A DNA stretch of 17,502 nt, taken from NCBI GenBank assembly GCA_905221505.1, contig CAJNDL010000040.1, forward strand, positions 1 through 17,502. Direction: 5' to 3'. Numbering within the stretch: the stretch's first letter is position 1; every line of letters starts with the position of its first letter. The stretch comes from a bacterium. GTDB taxonomy: Bacteria; Bacillota; Bacilli; Lactobacillales; Streptococcaceae. The notes under the pieces are model-generated. The model did not search any database. It was given only the letters and a program-made list of their open reading frames with translations, and had not been told where the DNA came from. The translations under genes were made by a program, and so were the position numbers. Shown piece by piece: positions 1 to 7,471 of this stretch.

Positions 1-86
1 TTTGTGTTATAGTGAATATGCATGGGATAGCCTTTCTAAATGGTTTATTAAGCAATTCTATTTTACCAAGACTATCGTAACCATGC

Positions 87-118
87 AAAAAAGCAACGGC
101 AAATCCGTTGCTTTTTTT
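87..118. terminator. Bidirectional intrinsic terminator
   Basis: A 7-bp perfect stem (GCAACGG at 93-99 pairing with CCGTTGC at 105-111) encloses a 5-nt loop. It is preceded by six A and followed by seven T, so it works as a rho-independent terminator on either strand. It separates whatever lies to the left of the window from the BOX element and the 3' end of ilvD. Several short open frames run into it from the left edge (for example one ending at 80 on the plus strand), but none is long enough to identify, so I call no gene in 1-86. Confidence 0.85.
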
Positions 119-152
119 GGAGACAAGAGACTATTGTCCCAGACTCTTTTTG

Positions 153-304
153 ATACTCAATGAAAATCAAAGAGCAAACTAGAAAACTAGCCGCAGGTTG
201 CTCAAAACAGTGTTTTGAGGTTGTGGATAGAACTGACGAAGTCAGTAACCATACCTACGGCAAGGCGACGTTGACGTGGTTTGAATTTGATTTTCGAAGA
301 GTAT
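153..304 (-). repeat. BOX intergenic repeat (boxA-boxB-boxC)
   Basis: This matches the well-known streptococcal BOX element. The plus strand contains the complement of the boxA core, CTACGGCAAGGCGACG followed by TTGACG (about 256-277), which is the target of the classical BOX-PCR primer apart from one base. The outer ends are ATACTCAATGAAAATC at 153 and TTTTCGAAGAGTAT ending at 304. Read on the minus strand the order is boxA (about 246-304), one boxB (about 201-245, containing the palindromic CAAAACAGTGTTTTG) and boxC (about 153-200). That is one copy of each module, 152 bp in total. It ends 4 bp from the ilvD stop codon, so it would be part of the ilvD 3' region. BOX elements are characteristic of S. 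pneumoniae and close relatives. Confidence 0.93.
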
Positions 305-308
305 GAGT

Positions 309-2012
309 TTATTTTTTACCTGACTTATCCATATTCCAGAAGTCTGTCACGGCTCCGCGTGAAGCAGATGATACGATGTGGGCATATTTACCAAGGACAC
401 CACGGCTGTAAAGTGGTGGCAAGGTTGTTTCCGCCTTACGTTTTTCAAGTTCTTCTTCGGATACGGCCATGGAAATTTCTTTGGTATCTTGGTCAACCGT
501 AACGATATCGCCTGTACGAAGGTAAGCAATCGGTCCACCATCCTGAGCTTCAGGAGCGATATGTCCGACAACCAGACCATAAGTACCACCAGAGAAGCGA
601 CCATCCGTCAAGAGGGCAACCTTGTCTCCTTGACCTTTACCAACGATCATGGATGAAAGTGACAGCATCTCAGGCATACCAGGACCACCCTTAGGTCCAA
701 CGAAACGAACAACAACAACATCACCATCAACGATTTCATCTGTCAGAACAGCCTGGATCGCATCTTCTTCTGAGTCAAAGACCTTAGCTGGTCCAACGTG
801 ACGGCGCACCTTCACACCTGATACTTTGGCAACCGCTCCATCAGGGGCAAGGTTCCCGTGCAAGATGATAAGCGGACCATCTGCACGTTTTGGATTTTCA
901 AGTGGCATGATGACTTTTTGACCTGGTGTAAGGTCTGCAAAATCAGCCAAGTTTTCAGCAACTGTCTTACCAGTACATGTGATGCGATCTCCATGAAGGA
1001 AACCATTTGCCAAGAGATATCTCATAACCGCAGGCACACCACCGACTTCGTAGAGGTCTTGGAAGACATACTGACCAGATGGTTTCAAGTCGGCCAAGTG
1101 AGGCACACGTTCTTGAATCGTATTGAAGTCCTCAAGTGACAAATCAACATTGGCAGCATGGGCAATTGCAAGCAAATGAAGAGTAGCATTTGTAGAACCA
1201 CCGAGAGCCATAGTTACAGTGATAGCATCTTCAAAGGCTTCACGAGTCAAGATATCAGATGGTTTGAGACCAAGCTCCAGCATCTTAACAACAGCACGTC
1301 CTGCTGCTTCGATATCTTCTTTCTTGTCAGCTGATTCAGCTGGGTGAGACGAAGACCCTGGTAAACTCATCCCTAGAACTTCGATAGCTGTCGCCATGGT
1401 ATTAGCTGTGTACATACCACCACAACCACCAGGGCCGGGGCAGGCATTACATTCAAGACGTTTCACGTCCTCAGCTGTCATGTCACCGTGGTTCCATTTT
1501 CCGATTCCCTCAAAAACAGAAACCAAGTCAATGTCTTTGCCATCAAGATTTCCGGGTGCAATGGTACCACCATAGGCGAAAATGGCTGGGATGTCCATGT
1601 TGGCAATAGCAATCATAGAACCAGGCATGTTCTTGTCACAACCACCGATAGCAACAAAGGCATCCACATTGTGACCACCCATAGCCGCTTCGATAGAGTC
1701 CGCAATGATATCACGAGATGTTAGAGAGAAACGCATACCAGGCGTTCCCATGGCAATCCCGTCTGCTACGGTAATGGTACCAAACTGTACAGGCCAAGCA
1801 CCTGCGGATTTGACACCTTCTTTCGCCAATTTCCCAAAATCATGCAAGTGGATGTTACATGGCGTATTTTCCGCCCAAGTTGAAATCACTCCCACAATCG
1901 GTGTTTCAAAGTCCTTATCTGTCATACCAGTCGCACGAAGCATGGCACGGTTTGGTGATTTAACCATGCTGTCATAAATGCTACTGCGGTGACGTTTATC
2001 TAATTCAGTCAT
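309..2012 (-). CDS. ilvD: Dihydroxy-acid dehydratase
   Basis: A cytosolic enzyme (EC 4.2.1.9) that dehydrates 2,3-dihydroxy-isovalerate and 2,3-dihydroxy-3-methylvalerate to the 2-oxo acids, the third step of valine and isoleucine synthesis. The 567-aa length is normal for the family. The signatures are clear: NTPCNIH with C52, [10 protein letters not shown] with C125, and [17 protein letters not shown] with C197. C52, C125 and C197 sit where the family's Fe-S cluster ligands sit. The ATG at 2012 follows GGGAGGGAT at a normal distance. The gene stands alone, divergent from rpmF, with its own promoter. It ends directly against the BOX element, and no strong terminator is seen between its stop and the hairpin at 87-118. 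It is a housekeeping gene flanking the accessory block. Confidence 0.97.
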   Translation of the reverse strand: MTELDKRHRSSIYDSMVKSPNRAMLRATGMTDKDFETPIVGVISTWAENTPCNIHLHDFGKLAKEGVKSAGAWPVQFGTITVADGIAMGTPGMRFSLTSRDIIADSIEAAMGGHNVDAFVAIGGCDKNMPGSMIAIANMDIPAIFAYGGTIAPGNLDGKDIDLVSVFEGIGKWNHGDMTAEDVKRLECNACPGPGGCGGMYTANTMATAIEVLGMSLPGSSSHPAESADKKEDIEAAGRAVVKMLELGLKPSDILTREAFEDAITVTMALGGSTNATLHLLAIAHAANVDLSLEDFNTIQERVPHLADLKPSGQYVFQDLYEVGGVPAVMRYLLANGFLHGDRITCTGKTVAENLADFADLTPGQKVIMPLENPKRADGPLIILHGNLAPDGAVAKVSGVKVRRHVGPAKVFDSEEDAIQAVLTDEIVDGDVVVVRFVGPKGGPGMPEMLSLSSMIVGKGQGDKVALLTDGRFSGGTYGLVVGHIAPEAQDGGPIAYLRTGDIVTVDQDTKEISMAVSEEELEKRKAETTLPPLYSRGVLGKYAHIVSSASRGAVTDFWNMDKSGKK

Positions 2013-2039
2013 CTTATCCCTCCCATTTCAGTTTTTACT

Positions 2040-2068
2040 ATTATAGCACATTTTAAAGTCAATGAACA
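2040..2068 (-). promoter_or_regulatory. ilvD promoter, extended -10
   Basis: On the minus strand a perfect TATAAT (2040-2045) is preceded by TGC, giving an extended -10. A weak -35 (TGTTCA, 2063-2068) lies 17 bp upstream. The start site would be near 2033, leaving a leader of about 20 nt. That is too short for an attenuator, so any branched-chain amino acid control would have to act at the DNA level. Confidence 0.7.
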
Positions 2069-2152
2069 GAAGAAAATTCTTGAATTTTCAGAAAATTTCG
2101 ATTAATTTGGTTGATGACCTTTTAATTTTTTCATCTTTTTTTGTCAAGTAAC

Positions 2153-2181
2153 TTTACTTTACAAAAAAAATGTGTTATCCT
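2153..2181 (+). promoter_or_regulatory. rpmF-rpmG promoter
   Basis: TTTACT (2153-2158), a 17-bp spacer and TATCCT (2176-2181) with TGT just before the -10 make a good extended -10 promoter. Transcription would start near 2188, giving a leader of about 55 nt. The leader ends in AAAGGAGAA, a strong ribosome binding site for rpmF. Confidence 0.65.
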
Positions 2182-2242
2182 AGTATGGTTGATGAAAATC
2201 AGTAGATTGAATCGAATATAAATACCTAAAGGAGAAATCAAA

Positions 2243-2425
2243 ATGGCAGTACCTGCACGTCGCACTTCAAAAGCGAAGAAAAACAAACGTCGTACACACT
2301 ACAAAGTAACAGCTCCATCTGTAAACTTTGACGAAACTACTGGAGATTACTCACGTTCTCACCGTGTATCACTTAAAGGATACTACAAAGGACGTAAAAT
2401 CGCTAAAGCTGCATCAGCTGAATAA
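2243..2425 (+). CDS. rpmF: 50S ribosomal protein L32
   Basis: A 60-aa basic protein beginning [17 protein letters not shown], the typical L32 start, with the conserved [15 protein letters not shown] region. It is a component of the large ribosomal subunit. It has no cysteine, so it is the zinc-independent (C-minus) form that lacks the CxxC zinc ribbon of many other bacterial L32 proteins. It is followed 15 bp later by rpmG on the same transcript. Confidence 0.97.
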
Positions 2426-2440
2426 TAGAAGGGAGATACC

Positions 2441-2590
2441 ATGCGCGTAAATATTACACTTGAACACAAAGAATCTGGTGAACGCTTGTACCTTACTTCT
2501 AAAAACAAACGTAACACTCCAGACCGTCTTCAATTGAAGAAATACTCACCAAAACTTCGCAAGCACGTTGTGTTTACAGAAGTTAAATAA
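2441..2590 (+). CDS. rpmG: 50S ribosomal protein L33 (zinc-free form)
   Basis: A 49-aa reading frame starting at the ATG at 2441 after GAAGGGAGATACC and ending in TAA at 2590. The protein starts [20 protein letters not shown] and continues [19 protein letters not shown], which is classical L33. It has no cysteines, so like the L32 beside it this is the zinc-independent form. The two genes form an operon closed by the terminator at 2616-2640. In streptococci with several L33 paralogues this class is the usual partner of rpmF. Confidence 0.96.
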
Positions 2591-2615
2591 GCATTCAATA
2601 CGAATCAATACAGAA

Positions 2616-2640
2616 GAAAAACGCATTCAAGCGTTTTTTC
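2616..2640 (+). terminator. rpmF-rpmG terminator
   Basis: GAAAAACGC (2616-2624), loop ATTCAA and GCGTTTTTTC (2631-2640) form a hairpin with a U-rich 3' side, 26 bases after the rpmG stop. It ends the ribosomal-protein transcript. Confidence 0.85.
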
Positions 2641-2745
2641 TTTTTGTTTAATTCAGTACATTGAAAGAAAAATCATTCGAATGACTACATTTTTGACTAT
2701 ATTTTTTATGAAATAAGAATACTGATTCGAACAATAAAAAGTAAA

Positions 2746-2776
2746 AGGAGCTTCATTACGAGGCTCCTCTTTTTTT
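2746..2776. terminator. Bidirectional terminator between rpmG and the poly-G gene
   Basis: AGGAGCTTC (2746-2754), loop ATTAC and GAGGCTCCT (2760-2768) form a 9-bp stem with one G-T wobble. It is followed on the plus strand by CTTTTTTT. On the minus strand it is followed by TTTTACTTTTTA, so it can also terminate the 253-aa gene that ends at 2803. The 100 bp before it (2641-2745) are AT-rich and contain a 10-bp palindrome, CATTCGAATG, but no gene. Confidence 0.8.
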
Positions 2777-2802
2777 CTTTATACCGTTGCCTATCCCCCT
2801 TA

Positions 2803-3564
2803 CTAAACTCTAGCATTTACTTGTTTTAAGTTCAATTCCTCATCTTCAAACAATAATTTGATTTGGATTTGAGTAGGAGCAATCCCATTATTTAGAACAC
2901 AAACAAGTCTTGTTTCAATATTTGGTTTAAATTGTCCCCCATCAATTGAATCTTGTAACAGTGGATGTTGTAGGATACGATTGCGTATTTCCTCACGAGG
3001 AATTGAACCCCAGCAAATAACTGGTTCAGCTCTTGCAATAATCAATCTAGGGATATAGTCAGGCACAAATTGTTCTGGTAAGATACATAATCCTCCATTC
3101 CTAATAAAAGATTCTAACATTTTATCAAAGATAGCAGTAGGTGTCCTATCACTTTTTAGTCCATTAAACCCTATTAAGTCACCAACTTTTTGAGCAATAT
3201 CTGACTGATTCTCATTTATAAATATAGATAATTCTTCATTTTCAGGAAGCCCTTGTCTCCTTTGATAAATCCCCTGCCAATTATTTTGATTTCCTTCATA
3301 ATTTGCACAATTATTTTTTCTTCTTATGTCGTATGCCAGTCCTTTTATAGGATTTTTTGTATGTGCCGCATAATATCTTCCAGCTCTATTTTGCGTATTA
3401 TTATTCCCCCCCCCCCCCCCGATAAGTTGAATCGAAGAATCACAAGTTGGACACAATGCGTACTTACTGCCATTTTGATAATATGGTAAGTCTCTATTTG
3501 TTTTCTCTTCAAATTCATCAATATGATAAGTTCCACCATCGATTAATTTAAAATATTTTATCAC
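2803..3564 (-). CDS. Unknown protein, possible CoiA-like zinc ribbon, with poly-G tract
   Basis: A 253-aa protein that I do not recognise with certainty. It starts at GTG (3564), 7 bases after GAGG. The N-terminal part has a possible zinc-binding set: CPTC (C38, C41), H68 in RYYAAHTK, and C86 in NNCANYEG. This C..C..H..C layout loosely recalls the N-terminal zinc region of CoiA-like proteins, which is an inference only. No membrane segment or signal peptide is seen. Residues 49-53 are five glycines, all coded GGG, so the gene contains a run of 15 G (3406-3420). One base less leads to a stop at 3345 (about 72 aa); one base more gives a stop codon straight after the tract. It has its own promoter and terminator and sits beside a defence-type helicase gene. 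Expression could be phase variable. Confidence 0.72.
   Translation of the reverse strand: MIKYFKLIDGGTYHIDEFEEKTNRDLPYYQNGSKYALCPTCDSSIQLIGGGGGNNNTQNRAGRYYAAHTKNPIKGLAYDIRRKNNCANYEGNQNNWQGIYQRRQGLPENEELSIFINENQSDIAQKVGDLIGFNGLKSDRTPTAIFDKMLESFIRNGGLCILPEQFVPDYIPRLIIARAEPVICWGSIPREEIRNRILQHPLLQDSIDGGQFKPNIETRLVCVLNNGIAPTQIQIKLLFEDEELNLKQVNARV
3406..3420 (-). repeat. Homopolymer tract, 15 C (15 G on coding strand)
   Basis: Fifteen consecutive C on the plus strand, read as five GGG glycine codons (49-53) of the 253-aa gene. It is by far the longest G:C homopolymer in a locally AT-rich region. Runs of this length are prone to slipped-strand changes during replication and are a known basis for on/off switching in bacteria. 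The exact length may also differ between sequencing methods. Confidence 0.95.
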
Positions 3565-3595
3565 TATTACCTCAATAAATAATCCATCTAATCTT

Positions 3596-3624
3596 ATTAT
3601 ACCATCAATTTTTCATATTTTGAG
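3596..3624 (-). promoter_or_regulatory. Promoter of the poly-G gene
   Basis: A perfect TATAAT (3596-3601) preceded by TGG gives an extended -10 on the minus strand. The -35 (CTCAAA, 3619-3624, 17-bp spacer) is poor. The leader would be about 25 nt and includes the GAGG ribosome binding site before the GTG start. Confidence 0.6.
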
Positions 3625-3959
3625 AACCTAAAATATAGAAACGACTAATACTATCTCTTTGCAATTTCTATTGTGTCAGTATTATTGAATGCAATATTTT
3701 TATAAAAAAACTTTCATATTGTTTAGTATTTAAAAAACTAAAGCGTAAAGACTGAGTAGTTTATTTGTCTCACACCCTACTGAGCAATGCAGACTAATAG
3801 TCACATAACTTATAAAAAAAGCTGAGCAAAAAGTCTTTAAAATCAGAAAAATGCATAATACCACGAACTAAAAACCTTGATACTGTAAGTTTTATCATGG
3901 AAATATTTACCTCATTTTCTCTTAAATTGAGTTTTTGCCAACCTCTTTTGGAATAAAAT
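3625..3959 (-). other. AT-rich gap with a possible 34-codon ORF
   Basis: This gap between the DUF2075 gene and the poly-G gene has no recognisable gene and no clear terminator for the upstream gene. The minus strand has one short frame, ATG at 3898 to TAG at 3794, starting MIKLTVSRFLVRGIMHF, 34 aa. GAGG lies 11 bases before its ATG, which is farther than usual. The same frame stays open back almost to the end of the DUF2075 gene (about 3957), so it could also be the tail of a decayed gene. I see no family likeness. A weak inverted repeat, TTTAGT...ACTAAA, lies near 3721-3741. Confidence 0.25.
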
Positions 3960-5588
3960 TTAATTTTTATTAAACATTCTTTCTGTGGTTTGTTTTATTT
4001 GCTCTAATTTTTCAAATAATTGTAAATCATTAATTACAACAATATTAAGCTCATTTCTTGCTCTTGTTACCATTTCATAAAGCATCTGAACAGGATCACT
4101 AATATTACATAACTCGTTTACAACCAAGTCCCCATTGTCGTCATAAGAAAATTTCGAATCAATTGGTACAGTTACGCTATCAAATTCTTGCCCCATATAT
4201 TTATGGGGATTTTTTGAAAAATCAGTAATTTCATCATTAATCGGATTATTATAATACACTCTCGGTCCACCATGTATACCATTTGTAGATGGAGTAAAAT
4301 ATATAGGAGTTGAGCCCATAGTCTCAACAGACCTTGACATAAATTCTCTCGCATTTTGATAATTATCAAAATAATAAATATTTACCAAATTTGAAGATTT
4401 AACATCATATTTTTTTAAGTCTTCAAATATAAACTTCTTACGCTTTTCCATTAACGGATTATACTTACCTTTTGAATGTAATAAATTCATGGCAAACAAA
4501 GTTATAAAATAATTACTCCTAATACTCCCTTTCAATTGTAAATCTTGAGAATTGTCAGGCTCAAGCTCCTTTAAAAAATTACTAATATCTTTCTCACCAC
4601 TTTTTAACCATTGAAGTTGATCATAGAAAAAAATTAATTTCTCCAAATTTCCATCATCGAATTTTGAGATAAGTCTATTTATTTGTTTTTTACTCATCCG
4701 TTGAGCTTCATCAACAAATATATAATGTGCTTTGGATAACTCAGAATATTTATCTTTATGATCCATACTACCAACACCAATCGAATTAAAATGAATATGT
4801 TTAGCTAACTTACTATGAGCCTCAATCTTTGTATGACATGGTATTACAACAACTTCTTTACCATTATCTACTAATTTTCTTACTATATCATATAAAACCA
4901 ATGTCTTTCCTGAGCCTGCTGCTCCCGTGACTCTAATTATTTTTTTATCTTTTGTTAATACATCATCTCTTAACTGCCTTTGTGATTCTGTTAATAAATA
5001 GTTTTTATTTACAAAATCTTTCCAATTATTTAAAGGAGAAATCAATATATTATCTACTTTAAAAATTTCATCTATATCAAAATATTTATAGGTACGAAAT
5101 TTATATAATACTTTATAAAGCCGTTTAATAGAAATTTCTACTAGTTCATACTCACCATCTGATATTTCCACATACTCAAAACATTGTTTCTTGTCTTCAC
5201 AGTATCCAAAAAGGTACATATTTCTATATTCTATACCAACTCTATTAAAGTAAAATTGATGATTCCTAAGTTGTTTTTTTATAGCTTTCTTCTCTTTACA
5301 ACTTTTCTTTAATTCAATATTAATAACAATTTTTTGTTCTGGATTTTTATTAGGTGTCTTAATAGCTTTTAATAAATCAAATTCCTGATTCAAACGTTGA
5401 AATTCATACCCAAATAAAAAATTATTTGTTATTTGAGTAATCGTCTCTTTCTCTTTAACTCTGTCTAATTCTTCCACTAAACTTTTCAATACAGTCACAT
5501 CATCTAAAACTTTCTTTTGGAAAAATGATGGTTTTGAATTATATATTTGTATAATAGAGGTCAAATTATTTAATTTTTGAAATATCAT
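3960..5588 (-). CDS. DUF2075 helicase with N-terminal nuclease-like domain
   Basis: A 542-aa protein, probably a DNA or RNA helicase of the DUF2075 (Schlafen group 3-like) family. Visible SF1-type motifs are Walker A GAAGSGKT (222-229), Walker B IFVDEAQ (290-296), GSIRSN (354-359), a motif V-like MGQEFDSVTV (465-474) and a motif VI-like YEMVTRARNEL (504-514). The N-terminal third has a PD-(D/E)xK-like pattern: FD71, then IE92LK94 after a hydrophobic strand, then Q106. It could therefore be a nuclease fused to a helicase, a layout reported for the staphylococcal Nhi defence protein; that link is from memory and untested. GAGGAG lies 12 bases before the chosen ATG, slightly far, but no better start is seen. 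The gene is much more AT-rich than hsdM upstream, a sign of separate acquisition. It has its own promoter, and read-through from hsdM is possible. Confidence 0.82.
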   Translation of the reverse strand: MIFQKLNNLTSIIQIYNSKPSFFQKKVLDDVTVLKSLVEELDRVKEKETITQITNNFLFGYEFQRLNQEFDLLKAIKTPNKNPEQKIVINIELKKSCKEKKAIKKQLRNHQFYFNRVGIEYRNMYLFGYCEDKKQCFEYVEISDGEYELVEISIKRLYKVLYKFRTYKYFDIDEIFKVDNILISPLNNWKDFVNKNYLLTESQRQLRDDVLTKDKKIIRVTGAAGSGKTLVLYDIVRKLVDNGKEVVVIPCHTKIEAHSKLAKHIHFNSIGVGSMDHKDKYSELSKAHYIFVDEAQRMSKKQINRLISKFDDGNLEKLIFFYDQLQWLKSGEKDISNFLKELEPDNSQDLQLKGSIRSNYFITLFAMNLLHSKGKYNPLMEKRKKFIFEDLKKYDVKSSNLVNIYYFDNYQNAREFMSRSVETMGSTPIYFTPSTNGIHGGPRVYYNNPINDEITDFSKNPHKYMGQEFDSVTVPIDSKFSYDDNGDLVVNELCNISDPVQMLYEMVTRARNELNIVVINDLQLFEKLEQIKQTTERMFNKN

Positions 5589-5674
5589 TTATTCTAAAAT
5601 CTCCTCATTACTTCTTCTAGGTAGTTTCAATAATTTTATATACAAACCCGATAATAATGATTGTTTACATTGAG

Positions 5675-5683
5675 ATTATAACA
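5675..5683 (-). promoter_or_regulatory. Extended -10 promoter of the DUF2075 gene
   Basis: TGT followed by TATAAT (TATAAT at 5675-5680) on the minus strand, with no good -35. Transcription would begin near 5668, giving an 80-nt AT-rich leader. No clear terminator is visible for the hsd operon in 5684-5765, so some DUF2075 transcript may also come from read-through. Confidence 0.55.
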
Positions 5684-5765
5684 TATATTTTATTTAATTA
5701 TATAAATAAAAACATACAAGCCTATGAAAAATTCTCTAAACAGTATCAATAACTCAGAAGCTATC

Positions 5766-7367
5766 CTACACTTTATTAATCTTTTCCAAATAAGTATTTA
5801 ATTCTGCTTGGGCTTCTGATGTTGTGCCTACTAACTGGCTGCGCATGTGTGCGAGTCTGGCTTCGACTTCTCCAATCTCTTTATCAATCTCTGCGAGCTG
5901 GTCGGCGAGGTCGGTTAGGGGAACAACGGGTTCTTCTTCAAAGGTATCGACATAGCGTGGAATGTTGAGGTTGTAGTCATTTTCGACAATCTCTTCAAAG
6001 CTGGCTAGATGGGCAAACTTCTCGACATTCTCGCGTTTTTGATAAGTCTCCAAAATCTTGGCAATATGATCTTCGGTCATATTGTTTTGATTTTTCCCTT
6101 TTTCAAACTCTTTTGAGGCATCGATAAAGAAGACATCCTTATTGGTGCGATTCTTTTTAAGGATAATAATGGTTGTCGGGATAGAGGTATTGTAGAAGAT
6201 ATTTGCTGGCAAGCCGATAACTGTATCAATAGCGCCTTCTTCTAGCAGGTGCTGGCGAATCTTCTGCTCGGCTGCTCCTCGAAAGAGAACTCCGTGAGGA
6301 AGTACGATAGCCATGACACCATTATGCTTGAGGTGGTAAAAACCGTGAAGGAGGAAGGCAAAATCCGCTTTAGACTTAGGTGCAAGAACTCCATAACTTG
6401 AGAAACGAGGATCTTGCAGGAAGCCACTATCTGCTGGCCACTTCAGTGAATAGGGTGGGTTCATCAAAACCCCATCAAAGTCTGTCGGCTCGGTAGTCGG
6501 CCAATCTTCATCTAGAGTATCGTGGTTGCTGAGGTGATAGTTCTCAATGGCAACCCCATGAAGCATCATATTCATGCGAGCAAGGTTGAAGGTCGAAGTA
6601 ATCAATTCTTGACCGTAGTAAGAAATCGTCGAAGCTTCCTTACTATAGCGCTTGGCATTGAGCAAGAGAGAACCAGAACCCATGGTCGGGTCGTAAACCG
6701 ACATCCCCTTTTGATGCTCGCGCCCTGCAAAGACAATCTGAGTCATGAGGTGAGAAACTGCTTGAGGTGTATAGAACTCTCCAGCCTTTTTCCCAGAATC
6801 ACTAGCAAACTGGCCAATCAAGTACTCATAAGCATCACCCAAGATATCACCAGCATGACCAGACACATTGAGGTCGTTGAGTTGCTTCATAACCTCAGAG
6901 ATGGTCTTGTTTTGCTTTTGTGGGGTGTTGCCTAGCTTTTTAGCATAGAGGTCAATATCTTCGAAAAGATTTTCAAATTTTTCATTGGCCTGCTCGATAT
7001 CACGGAAACTTTGGGCTAGGGATTCTAGCTGGAAGGTTCCTTCGTGGATAGACTGAACCAGCTTGGTAAAGGTTAGAGAAGGCTCAATCACATAGCCTAG
7101 CTCGTCATTTAAGACCTCGATGAGGTCTTCACGGACATCTGCATCCGCAAAGTTTTCCTCATAGAGAAGCTGCGCTTGCTGGAAGGACTCAAAGTTCTCG
7201 TCCAAGTTATCACAGACGGCTTGGAGGATGTTGTCTGATAGGTACTTATAGAAAATCAAGCCCAAGAGGTAGGACTTGTATTCATTAGCTTCCATCTGGC
7301 CACGCAGGATATCCGCCGCATTCCAGAGGGATTGGTAGAGTTCTCTTGATAAATCTGTTTGTGACAT
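5766..7367 (-). CDS. hsdM: Type I restriction-modification methylase subunit
   Basis: The modification subunit of a type I system. It binds S-adenosylmethionine and methylates adenine (N6) in the target chosen by HsdS; two HsdM and one HsdS make the methylase. I start at the ATG at 7367 (533 aa), because AGGAG lies 5 bases before it; a TTG 15 bp further upstream would place that Shine-Dalgarno inside the gene. Motifs, numbered from this start: GEFYTP (196-201), the SAM-binding DPTMGSGS (226-233) and the catalytic NPPY (303-306). An N-terminal helical domain and a C-terminal coiled coil (DLADQLAEIDKEIGEVEARL region) are usual for HsdM. Length is close to the type IC group. It is the last gene of the abiH-hsdS-hsdM operon, 96 bp after hsdS, an order opposite to the common hsdM-hsdS. 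Confidence 0.95.
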   Translation of the reverse strand: MSQTDLSRELYQSLWNAADILRGQMEANEYKSYLLGLIFYKYLSDNILQAVCDNLDENFESFQQAQLLYEENFADADVREDLIEVLNDELGYVIEPSLTFTKLVQSIHEGTFQLESLAQSFRDIEQANEKFENLFEDIDLYAKKLGNTPQKQNKTISEVMKQLNDLNVSGHAGDILGDAYEYLIGQFASDSGKKAGEFYTPQAVSHLMTQIVFAGREHQKGMSVYDPTMGSGSLLLNAKRYSKEASTISYYGQELITSTFNLARMNMMLHGVAIENYHLSNHDTLDEDWPTTEPTDFDGVLMNPPYSLKWPADSGFLQDPRFSSYGVLAPKSKADFAFLLHGFYHLKHNGVMAIVLPHGVLFRGAAEQKIRQHLLEEGAIDTVIGLPANIFYNTSIPTTIIILKKNRTNKDVFFIDASKEFEKGKNQNNMTEDHIAKILETYQKRENVEKFAHLASFEEIVENDYNLNIPRYVDTFEEEPVVPLTDLADQLAEIDKEIGEVEARLAHMRSQLVGTTSEAQAELNTYLEKINKV

Positions 7368-7423
7368 AGGGTCTCCTATCAATTTCTACTTTCATTCGCT
7401 TAGTGTAGCTTTTTGAGGTCTTT

Positions 7424-7471
7424 GTATCTTAGATAATCGAACACGACCTAAAAGCTGGGTATCTTAGATAA
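7424..7471. repeat. 13-bp direct repeat at the hsdS 3' end
   Basis: GTATCTTAGATAA occurs at 7424-7436 and again at 7459-7471. The second copy includes the hsdS stop codon and its last codons. Each copy contains the near-palindrome TATCTTAGATA. No promoter is evident in this hsdS-hsdM gap. The pair may be left over from a duplicated hsdS end, or may be a small protein-binding or recombination site. Confidence 0.7.

Noticed and set aside
1..86. 3' end of a plus-strand gene at the left edge
   Set aside because: Three frames reach stops before the terminator or run through it, and none is long enough to recognise.
3345..3539. 64-aa frame overlapping the poly-G tract
   Set aside because: It is a shifted frame of the 253-aa gene with no ribosome binding site. 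It matters only because it shows where a one-base loss in the G run would end translation.
6522..6935. 137-aa plus-strand frame within hsdM
   Set aside because: It is antisense to the SAM-binding and NPPY region of hsdM and has no promoter or ribosome binding site.
7368..7382. Upstream TTG start for hsdM, adding 5 residues
   Set aside because: The AGGAG ribosome binding site lies between this TTG and the ATG at 7367, so the ATG is the real start.
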